Below are positions 1-10,323 of a stretch of DNA of 64,000 bases, one piece after another (within the stretch, counting starts at the first letter, position 1; each line of letters opens with the position of its first letter). The position numbers and the translations under genes were made by a program. Source of the DNA: Sphagnum compactum (taxonomy: Eukaryota > Bryophyta > Sphagnopsida > Sphagnales); assembly GCA_965153455.1 (NCBI GenBank), contig OZ234493.1, positions 5,456,001-5,520,000 on the forward strand, given 5' to 3'. The notes beneath the pieces were generated by a model that had not been told where the DNA came from, made no database searches, and saw only the letters and a list, made by a program, of their open reading frames with translations.

Positions 1-430
1 GTTTTGTTGGTTTGTCACATTGAGATTTCTCAAATCACAATGCCCCCATCACACTCTCGATACCATTGGAAATCCCTCAATGAGTACGGGTGCATTGAAA
101 TGGTTTCATTATGTTTAGACCTATAATACAATAATTATTGAATATTGAACAATTTTTTCAAATAAAAAGCTTTAAAAAAACTTTAAAAAACTAGAAAAAT
201 TGGGGCAAGCTCTTGGTATTCTTGGTATTGTTGGAAAGCCCTTGATGAGTCGTGTGGAGGTGATTTCATAATCTTTAGACCTTAGACATGATAGATATTG
301 AATTTTGAGGAGTTTTTGTCATTGGAAGTTTTAATTAAATTACAAAAACTGATTATGAAAGGAAAGATTAGTTGAGTAACGAGTTCACAATCGGGCCAAT
401 GGCATAAATCACATAAATTTTTGTCATTAA
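1..430 (+). repeat. Dispersed repeat 'A', copy 1 (internally duplicated)
   Basis: Positions about 215-415 share an ordered run of words with 20920-21130: a 'gaaagcccttgatgag' block, a stretch on a 'ttgaatattgaac' theme, then 'gattagttgagtaacgagttcac'. Positions 60-160 repeat 220-330 more weakly, so the unit is itself duplicated. The reverse complement of the same block lies at about 5540-5830. There is no coding capacity. This is probably a decayed non-autonomous element or LTR piece; its ends and class could not be set. Confidence 0.5.
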
Positions 431-3430
431 ATGGGCAATTTGCTCATTGTTTGCATATAGCCTAAAAATCCATTCAGTATTGTTATGAAGGGTAAATCAT
501 TAGCCCAAAATTAGAATTTTCAGCCACAACAAATTGAAGGATCAAAAACTAGTTGTGACCAAAAAAGGAGCATTTGGCGTTCTCGTTGTGCTTGGGCAGT
601 CATTAAATTTTTCAGATGTATGACCGATGCTCCAAGTATAAGAAGCGAAAGACATAATTTATTTATCACAGCCCTAAACCGTAACATTACCCAGTCAATC
701 AATAAAATATTCTTGGACAAATTCAACACCCGACCCATCTGATTTTGTCTTATGTAACCGTCCAGAGATTCTTATTCTGGACTCAAAATTGAATTCAGAA
801 GGTCAGTTTACCCCCAATATATTCATATGTGCACATAGCTTCTTTTTTTTTTTCCCCTAACTGCCCTAGGTGCCCAGCAATTTTGCGGTCAGCTTGGAAT
901 GTAACCTAGTAGTTCATTGAAGTTCAGATGCCTGGATGTGTCATAATTTACTCGACTTACTTACGATCGTTGCACACCAACACAAGGAAGGACCATACTA
1001 GAGCCGAGAGTTAGTTTAACCATACTTCTTATACTACTTAAGTTGAGTTAAACTACTAGATGTAGTAACCCTGGTGGGCCTCTACAAGGTGGATTTTCCG
1101 TTGAATCATTCTTGAGTATCAATGTGGGACCGACCTTCCTTCCTTCCTTTGGGCAACTCTTCCTCATCCAACTTGAAGTAACTAGTTTGGTGGAGAAGCA
1201 TGATGTATTTATTATATAGTCTGGATGAAGAACCTTTGTTGGGTGAGTGACAGCAACAAACAATTTGTGTGTGAGTTGTGGAATGTTGCTCAAAGAGTAC
1301 GTACATCCACCCACACTCTGCCTGCATGTGGGTGCCATGAATGTGTAACCACATCCAAATTAGTGTACAAGTTAATAACTCTCGACGACCTCACGGGGTC
1401 ATCCATCATCATGAAATTCTGGATCGTGTAGAGTGAGGATTAGTTGAAAGCCATCCATCTCATGGGCCACACACATTCTGACCGAGCAATCAAAGTTGAT
1501 CACAGTTCATTACAAGAGAGAGAGAGAGAGCACATTTGGAGCACGTCCACGGAAATTGGGAATCTGGGTTTGCATCATTGTTTCTTACATCCATGATTAC
1601 TTATTTTAAGTATCTCAAGTCTCACCCCCATAAACTTGAAAATGGGAGTTTGCTAAAACCATCTCCACCCCACACCAGCAAACACCGCTCTTCATGAAAT
1701 CTTGCACGAGGGTAGCAAGCACAAATCCCTGCTGCTCTCCAGTGTTAATGGTCCATTTTGCAGTGGTCATTTTAACCGCTTGAAAAGCTTTTTTTCACCC
1801 ACCCATGGATTTGGACAAGGACTATTACTTGCCCAGATGTAAAGAGAGAAATGATGGTCTTTGAGAGTTTAAAGGGACTTTGATGACATTTTGTGGGTGG
1901 ACACAGTGATCATCACTAAACAGGATTTCATTCTAAAATAAAGGAGATGTTTGCCCTAATGGGATGGAGATGCTCTCTCTAATAGCAAAGCAAGTGAACC
2001 CAATTACATAATCTAACCAATCCATAGTAGGATTTAAACTTTGTAATGCCCTTTGCGAACCACCACCGCATCATGTGCAAATATGTTGTCTTAAAATCAT
2101 TTAAAAAATAAAATCAACAAGTTTTTATTATTTTACATCCAAAACAAGAATGTTGATTGTTTCCTCAAACCCACCCCATAAACATGACAAAATTAAAAAC
2201 AATATATTGCGAAAGCAGGTTGTTTAATACCACTACCGGATCCGTTTAATATGGCTGGCCAATTAGAAGCCGCCTTTTTTCTTTTCTGGGCCTTGTGAAA
2301 ACCACCAATGGGTCATGTATATATATATACATCATGTCCAAACACATTTCCACTCTATGTAAAAGGCTATACATCATCCAAAGTACAGTGTAGAAGCCGC
2401 CGTTTTTACTGCTCTTGGGTGAAAGTTGCAAAAATTCAGCTTCGGGGCTGCTTAAAAGCTTGAACTTCATCCAAATTACTGTGTACAGTCCTGCCATTAT
2501 TCTTCTGCTGCTAGTGGACCTGCTGTAAATTATACAGTTTGATGGATGACCTCTTTAATATGGATGAATTGTGGCCTTGATTTTACACTTAAGGTAGTTC
2601 ACGGTTCATGTGATCTCTCTCACATTCTAAAGTCATTGAAGGAAAGGATGAAGACCCCTCTTTTGCATGCAACTTGCTACTAGCTTTTACAAAAGAAAAG
2701 TCCCAGTTGACGAGTCAAATTAATGTAATAAATATTAAAATCCTGCTGCAAACTTCTGTTAGGTCGCAGATTTGAGAACACAATAATTTGTCGATCTCTT
2801 TGTGTCTAGGGAAATGAATTTAGCAGGCAACATTGGGGAACGGATGGAATCCGTCCTTCCTTTCCTTTCCTTTCGTGTTATGGGTTTTGTGTTTTTTTTT
2901 TTTCCTTTTTTTTTTTGTTCCCCGCCCACGCCCACCCACACAAACAACTTGTGTCACTAGTAAACTTAGTCCAAATATGCCTTGAGAAAAGGACAAAAGC
3001 ACACTTGTGTTTTCTTTTCTTTCTTTGTTGTTGTTGCTCTGAATTTGTAGTTGAAGACAAATGTTTCCCAATTCCACCATTCATCCCAATTGGGCGAGAG
3101 AGATGATGATCATAGTTTAAAACATCACCTTGTGTTTGAAAATTTGTCCAAGGGCATGATGAGCAGGTCGTAGTGATGATTGTTGACTTCTTGTCGATTC
3201 ACCGTCCATCCAACATTTTGTAATTGGGTAGTGTTTGTTCGGATTCACCTTTGGTCCAGTTCTTATTAACCCCAATCAAAACTGATGGTTAATTAACTCC
3301 CAATTAACTCTTGACTCTAGTCAATTAATAATTATTCTTTTGAAAAATGCATATTAAGTGAAATTTTAAAAAAAAATACAAAGTATGAAAGACAATTTTT
3401 TTTTGCTTCACATGTAAAGAATTATATTTA
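431..3430. other. Intergenic, no gene recognised
   Basis: Only short shadow ORFs were seen. A short (AG)n microsatellite lies at about 1516-1532 and T-rich tracts at 842-852 and 2891-2915. No ORF here resembles a known domain, and no convincing set of splice sites was found. Confidence 0.5.
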
Positions 3431-3529
3431 TTATACTAGTAATGCAACAAACCCAGCTTTGATGGGGCCCGAGCACCCTTAAACACTAGACCCTAATCAA
3501 TTCACAAAATAGTCAAAATTTAGTACACA

Positions 3530-3660
3530 TCCACACTCATTTACCTCTCTAGTAGTCTCCAAGTGCCTTACTTACGTACCTACCTATATATTAACCACTT
3601 ACGTTCCCTACCTACTTATCAATGATACTTACTCATTTACATACCTAGTTATTTAGGTCG
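3530..3660 (-). repeat. Single copy of the 'aagtatcat/gtaagtaggtagaga' repeat
   Basis: Read on the minus strand this stretch (gtaagtatcat, then taagtaggtaggga, then gtaagtggtta) matches the unit of the 68-bp tandem array at 55641-55840. It therefore looks like a dispersed monomer of the same sequence in the opposite orientation. Confidence 0.45.
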
Positions 3661-5539
3661 GGGAAGGAGGAAGTCCCGGTGGTAGGGTTTATAGGATGTA
3701 TTATTACCAAAGTGGAACCTCGGTAGGTAACTCCGTTGTGCTTCATCAACAATTGTGGTTCATCCACAAGCACATTACAAGAGGGCTTTCAATGGGTGCA
3801 CTAGTGGATGTTTTTTGCAAGGGAAAGCCCTAACCTAAATTTCCAATGGCTTTAGCTCAACCATAACTTAGTTTTTCTTTTCAAACATGATTCCTTTGGT
3901 GTCTATAAGGCCATTTAATGCAGAATTAGGGTTTGTTTTACAGGCTTTTGTGCTTCTTGAATTCATAGTCTAGGCCCTATGTGGCAAAATAATGTAATCC
4001 CATGGGTTGTTGGAAAATTCATTTGTTGTGAAAAGGGTGAATTTTGTGTACTTTGGTGAGCAATTTACCCATCTCATGAAATCTTTCTTTTGTGTGTAAG
4101 TAATGTATTATTCCCTTTTGAGTTGTAGCTTATATGAAGACTAATCTTTAGGTTTGTAAGTACCTAACCCAAGCTAGGAAAGTTCAACCTCCTTGAAAAT
4201 TGTTTGCACATGTAAGATTTCGAGATTAAAACTTTTAATTGTTTTAATTGTTTTTTTTTTGTTTTGAAGGGTCTTAGTTGTGCACTTCTTACAAACCCAA
4301 CTTTAGCTCCAATTAGGTGTATATAAACCCACTTAAAAGTTCCACTTAAAAATAGATTTATTTTCTTTTGACTTCCCTTTTAAAAAGGAAATTGGAATGT
4401 GAACTCAATGTGGTTTTATAAATTTTCCCTTCAAATTTTGAATGAGTATGAATTTTTTTCTTAAGTGTTTGATGTTTGTCACAAAATTATGTTTGAAACA
4501 ACATTCATCAGCACACTAATAGACAAAGATTTCAATTTGGCCAAATTTTGGGGATGAACCTAAACCACTTTCAAATTGGGTTCCATTTTTGGTTTGGGGC
4601 AAAGTGTAAGTCATTGTTATCACTAAAATTGTTGATAAAGGTTTCATTCATATATATATATATATTCTCATTTTCAAGTTACATTCATTACTTTGGAGAA
4701 AAAAAATAATTTGGATTTCATTCATTATTTTTTCTCCAATTTTCCAACCTCCAAATGGTAATTTTTTAATTTTGAACTTTTCAAAAGTCCTAAATTAACT
4801 AAATACATGATATTACCTATTTGGCCACTCATGGAAAAGCTACAGCCATGGGAACTATAGTCATCAACCTAACCCAATTTCTTACCTTGCTTTTGATTGT
4901 ATATCTTGCTTTTGAGTTAGAATTCATGAAATAAAAAATATCAATACTTTATCTTCCCACATGTCGCTACCAATTTGAAAATTTTCCAATTCATTATCCA
5001 ACTCTTCCAAAATTTCTACTTTTTGAATTGAACACAACACCTATGCAAACATGCAACACCATGTGCCAATTTGGCACACTATCTTTGGGTATGAAATGGA
5101 ATGTCATCTTTGATCAAAACAATATTTAAACATGATCGGGTTTTGATTGAGCAAGCATGTTTGCAACTATGTTGAAGGTGCTTGTTTGATGCCCTCAATA
5201 ACATAAGTTAGTAACATCAATGTCCATTCAAGCAAATTGTTAGCTAACTTATTTAATTAATAGTCAATTAAGACAATTTAAAGGTTAGTTGTCTTAATAA
5301 ATGAAAATGTTTGATCTTACAAGCAAAGATGAAATGTCATTATGCCATTTATAAGGTTTTAGAAACTATAATTATCACATGAAAATCAATTAGAATTAAT
5401 TTATAAATATATTATTCAAAAAATAATAATTTGTAATTTCACAAAGGGTTTTTGTCTCATAAAATGTAACCATGGTATAGATGTGTGTAGCATGTGTTGT
5501 TGGCCCAACTACAATCTCTAGATTTTTTTATTTTGACTT
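3661..5539. other. Intergenic, nothing recognised
   Basis: AT-rich sequence with an (AT)n microsatellite near 4652-4667. No supported gene or RNA. Confidence 0.5.
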
Positions 5540-5830
5540 TGTTGGTTTTTTACTGAATTTCTAATGACAAAATTACTCAAACTCAATAATTTTGACACCT
5601 TATAACATATGAAATCACCTTCATAAAATCCTATTTAGTGAAGGTTTCTAACAATGTAAAAAATGTGTCTCAATTTCCTTTAAAAATTTATTCAAGATTT
5701 TATTGAAATTTCAATGGCAAAATTGTTCAATATTTAATAACTCCTACATCATAAGTTTAAAACATTATGAAACCCCCTTGGTGCACCCCTACTCATTGAA
5801 GGCTTTCCAACAACATCAAGTGCATAAGCA
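5540..5830 (-). repeat. Dispersed repeat 'A', inverted copy
   Basis: The reverse complement reads gttggaaagccttcaatgag, then a gtgca block, then 'tttcataatgtttt', then 'attgaacaattttgccatt'. These blocks occur in the same order in repeat A at 60-160 and 220-330. Confidence 0.45.
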
Positions 5831-6032
5831 AAGATGCCATTATTTATGAGATTTCAACATGACCCAAAACAAAAAAGCAAATGTACTTAACCTTTTTAAT
5901 GAATAGATGTCACTTTCAATTCAACATCGTAATTACTGCCTTAAACATTATATGTTACTTTGTGCAATGCTTTAATTGAAAGTTTCTTCTTCCTTTTTTT
6001 TTTTTTTTTTTGGCTTTCTTATAGGTTTAGAT

Positions 6033-6110
6033 CACTACACCAAAAATGACATTCTACAACTACAAGTGGCATAAATGATTAAAAATGGCATAAAAGATGG
6101 ATTGAATTTT
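6033..6110 (+). mobile_element. CACTA-like transposon terminus (relic)
   Basis: The sequence starts CACTACACCAAAAATGACA and is followed by two subterminal 'tggcataaa' words. This is the usual look of an En/Spm (CACTA) terminus, which begins CACTA and has short subterminal repeats. I found no matching opposite end or transposase nearby, so this is at best a solo or truncated end. Confidence 0.4.
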
Positions 6111-7983
6111 ATTACAAATGACATAAATAACTAGCCTAGTAAAAAAAGATGAATAATATAATGCATTTTTTACGTAATGGAATCATGATGATTTTGATTG
6201 CATGCACATATATGATTAACCCCCAAGTAGTCACTACTTGTATAGATTAGGAAACACTTGAAATAAAATGATATTTTTCAAATTGTTATGAAAAAAACAC
6301 ATATTTTGAATATATTTTGAATATATTTTCATAATGAATTACAAGCATCCTATTTATATATATTAGAAAAATCAATAAATTGCACCCTATATTTTTTGCG
6401 TGTTGTTTGAAATAAAATGGAAATGCCCTCCCCAAGGATTAACCTTCAAAATGTTCTCTATAATATTCACAAAATTGCCTAGCCTCATGAAAGGTTTTTC
6501 AACATGATGATTTTTTTGAAAAATTAAAAGTATTTAGTGAAAACATTCATCGAAATTACTTTCTATCTTTCTTATTTAATTTTCAAATATGGCACCCCGT
6601 ATTGTTTAAAGATTCAAACATAGCAAATCCTACCTTCATCATGTTGAGGACCCCATGTTAAAATTTAACCCTAATTGTATTTCAAAATGAATTCTATTAT
6701 AAATTGTGCCTTTGGGTTTGTTGATCTTGTCTTTGTTCTTTTACTTTTAGCAACATGCAACAAATAAAAATATTAAATTGTATATTCCAACTTGCAAATT
6801 GCTCCCAAGGGCCACAACCAACCTCCCCTTATGCTTTGCTTTATATGCAGGTTACATGATACTTTCCATTTACCTAGAAAGTGTTTCTTTGAAAGCTCTC
6901 CTTTTTAAGCTTTTTCAAAATATGCACACTTCAAAATTGAAACCATTTCCTTCAAAAATCCTATCCTCAATGTTTCAAGGATACCAAAGTGACCACCTTT
7001 ACCACTAAAATGGTACCCTTTTGTCTCTTTGGTTGACCTCCTCCATGCAAAATGCAAGATGACTTATTCTTAGCAAACATCTTCCATGTAAAACACAAGA
7101 TGATGCACACCTTTGTGAACCTCCACAAAAGTCCCCTTCATCCCCACAACCCACCCATGAACCCTATTCCCTAATTTGCTTCTCCATAAATTTAAATGAA
7201 AAAAAAAGTCCTTAATTCATCCTTTCAATGCCTTGAAAGATATACCAATAATTGTTGCTAAGTGAAACTTACACATTGTTTGTTAGCTTAAACTCTATTT
7301 CATCTATTACCTCTTGTTTTCAAGGTGAACTATTGATGACATACTTAATCAATGTCTCTCCATTCACAAATATTTGTGTGAATTTTCACATATGGTGACA
7401 AAAAACATTTGAGATTTCTTTTTTTCCGTGTTGATTTGAAAAAAAATTGGAACAAAAATTTGGGGAAAAAATCACCAAACTTTTGAAACCATAATTCTAA
7501 AAAAAAAACCCTTGATCATTAGCATTTCGTTTCATTGGGCATTCATTATAACTCAAGTGTTTCCCTGTAGAGGTCTCACTTCAATTTGTATTGCTTAGTG
7601 TCAATATATTTCTTTCTCCTGTCTTTTTTTTCTTTCAATATTAGCAACCTACACTTTTCATTTGTTTGGGTCCAAAATTTTCTTTTTTTCTTTTCCAAAT
7701 GCACATTTTTCATCATCTCCTTCCCATTTGTGAATTTGCACCCACATTTTCTTTTTTCTACCTATGATCTAACAATTCAAAATAGGTATCTTTTGCTCAA
7801 TTTCACATTCCTATTGTCAGATTCATATTTCTAAATTTGTTTATAAATCTCTAGGTTTAAAAAAAACATCTTGGCACCTGCACTTGGCTTCACCCAGGCC
7901 AGAAAAAAACAGGCAAGATTGATAACTGGGCCCAAACCACCATAAAACAAACATTTTTATCAGCCAAAAACCCTGGTTTACAG
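6111..7983. other. Intergenic, nothing recognised
   Basis: AT-rich; the ORFs are short and low in complexity (for example the phenylalanine-rich ones at 7586-7834). No supported feature. Confidence 0.5.
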
Positions 7984-8042
7984 TTTAGGGTTTAGGGTTT
8001 CTATGGAACAGCCCATAGTTTAATTTAGGATTTAGGGTTTAT
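7984..8042 (+). repeat. Telomere-like TTTAGGG motifs
   Basis: Two adjoining TTTAGGG units at 7984-8000 and one degenerate pair at about 8030-8042. This is the Arabidopsis-type plant telomere word, here as a short internal tract rather than a true telomere. Confidence 0.6.
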
Positions 8043-8255
8043 CACTTGTAAGACGGTGCTTTTATTTTCCTAGCATATATTAGAAAAAAGAAAACTGGAT
8101 CTAATTGTTGTTAAAGTAAGGAACTTTCTAAATTGCAAGCTATTATTCTTTTGTTATTTTTTAAAATTGCCCGGGTAGTGTTGTTGGAAAGATGATAAAA
8201 ATAATCAGCTATGGGTCCTTCCTTATTGCAAGTAGTATGTACAAAAGAACTGCCT

Positions 8256-8283
8256 GCTTCTTCTTCTTCTTCTTCTTCTTCTT
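8256..8283 (+). repeat. (CTT)n microsatellite
   Basis: About nine CTT/TTC units in a row. A (TTATG)5 tract follows at about 8351-8376. Confidence 0.9.
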
Positions 8284-8529
8284 TTTGGTTATCTGCCCTT
8301 GACCCAATCCATCATTTTGTTGGATGATGCCCAGAGACACTTTGGACCCATGTTATGTTATGTTATGTTATGTTATGCATGTTTTGGGCTTTGCAATAAG
8401 GACCCACATTGTTCATTTAATTGGCAACTTGGGTTGGCCAAGTGAAACCCCCAATTGTAGTTGAGAAGGCAAAAACTACAAACACAAAACAAAGGCAGTT
8501 GCAAAACTAAATCCATACCAGATCAAATT

Positions 8530-8982
8530 CCCCCAGAATCCAGCTACATTTCATCCACAGAATTAGAAATCTTGAGCACTTTTCATCTCCAGAATCGGGA
8601 ATTCTCAAGATCTTTTCATCCCCAGAATTGGAATTCTTAATAACTTTTATATTCTTCCCCAGAATTATAATTCTGAAGAACCCTCTTTCATCACCAGAAT
8701 TGGAATTCTGAAGAAACTTTGTCCATCCCCAGAATTGGAATCATCCTTCAGAACTGTTTTTTCATCCACAGAATTGGAATTATTGAAAACTTCTCATCCA
8801 CCAGAATTGGAATTCTTAAGAAACTTTGTCCATCCCCAGAATTGGAATCCTTCAGAACTTTTTTTCATCCACAGATTTGGAATTAGTGAGAACTTCTCAT
8901 CCCCAGAATTGGAATTCTGAAGAACTTTTTTCCATCCCCAGAATTGGGATCCTTGAGAACTTTTCATCCCCAGAATTGGGAA
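8530..8982 (+). repeat. Minisatellite, about 34-40-bp unit, about 12 copies
   Basis: The block 'catccccagaattggaatt' followed by a 'gaagaacttt'-like tail recurs about a dozen times with small changes in length and sequence. Each unit carries a near-palindrome (GAATTGGAATTC). The array lies 1.3-1.8 kb upstream of the GH17 start codon. The ORF that crosses it is only a translation of the repeat. Confidence 0.85.
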
Positions 8983-10323
8983 GCTGTTTTTGACAGGCTT
9001 CTTCTTCTGCCTTACTCTTCGTTCCTGTTCCTTTTTTTCTTTTCTTTTTCCTGTTTGTCTGCTCCTTCTTCACCTGAGCATCTTTGTTTATTGTTGCCTT
9101 TCTAGGTACTACTGCCTAGAGGTCTAGCAACAGCAGCAGAGTTCATCCCCACAATTCACAACCCACCAACCAAAAAAAATGGTGTGTTTTGCTTTTTACT
9201 TCAAATGTGTTGAACTTTTTACTTCAACCAGCTTGGAGCTTTTGAGTTTCTTTTGTTTATACAAATGGGTTGTTGTTGCAGCCAGTGGAGCTTGTGTTTA
9301 AATCCTGCCTTACTGCTCTGCCTCCCATAGACAGTGACCCAAAAGAGAGAGAGAAACGCAGAGAGAGATATGAGAGAGAGAGAGAGAACAGACACAGGAG
9401 AGTTTGGGTCACAGAGGAGAGAACAATTTTTGTGTAAATTTAATTGAATCAGTAGGGAGCTGACATTGAGTGATCTGTGGGGAGGTTTTGAACTCAGGAG
9501 AACCAGCTGAAGAAATTGATGTACTTAGCTGAATTCTTGCATTTTGAGTGCCAGAGATTTGGATGAGCCAAATTCACCATATACAACATAAATATATATG
9601 TTTTCTCCAGGTTTGCTTCTTCTGATTCATTGCAGTGGGAGCTGCAGTTTGGGTCAAGATTCAGACTTGGGTTTTGAGGAACCACCAGCAGGAGGCTCAT
9701 GAGCCTTATGTTTGTTGAAACTTCGAGTCTCATTACATTTTTTTGTTTTTTCTTCCTGAAGAAAGAAGACGAAAAAAATAGGATGTTCTATATGATGGGT
9801 TGTTGAGATTGGATTGTTTTGCAAGTTTGAAGCTCCCACTGATCTCAATCACCAGCTGCTTCTACAGTTATATGAAGATTGGAGCCCTGGGTTTTGAAGT
9901 CCTTTTGGTTTGGACTCACAACTGACCAGCTTTTCTTTCTAATAGCTTTTGCTGCTGCTGCTGCTGTTATTTGTTTGTTGTTGTGATCCATCAATGTATT
10001 ATGTGATGAGCTTTCAAGTGGCTGAGCTCGACACCACCGAACTCCATTGGAAAATTTGTGGGTAATCCAAAAATCTGATCCATCCACCCAGAAATCTGGT
10101 CTTCCCAGAAAGAAAACACTCATAACTCTTGATTTTGGGACCTCCCAAGTTTCTCTCTGTGTCTCTCTGGTCAGCAATCAAATGTGATGCCTGCCTGTTG
10201 GTGGTGCTTCAGTTGACTTAAAACTCACCAAAAACAAAAAGCTTCAATTCCCACAGTTTCGAGATCATAGATTCAGCAATCAATTTGAGCTGCTGCTACT
10301 GTGTGTTGAGAAGTGGAGGAGAG
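8983..10323 (+). promoter_or_regulatory. GH17 upstream region and probable 5' leader
   Basis: The stretch holds (GA)n tracts at about 9342-9385, common in plant promoters and leaders, and a TATA-like ATAAATATATATG at about 9588-9600. The reading frame of exon 1 stays open from about 10285 but has no ATG there; the first in-frame ATG is at 10324. The transcription start cannot be placed. Confidence 0.35.

Noticed and set aside
7984-8042. True telomere or chromosome end
   Set aside because: Only a few degenerate TTTAGGG units, with ordinary sequence on both sides.
10285-10323. Upstream start of the GH17 frame
   Set aside because: The codon at 10285 is TTG, not ATG; treated as leader.
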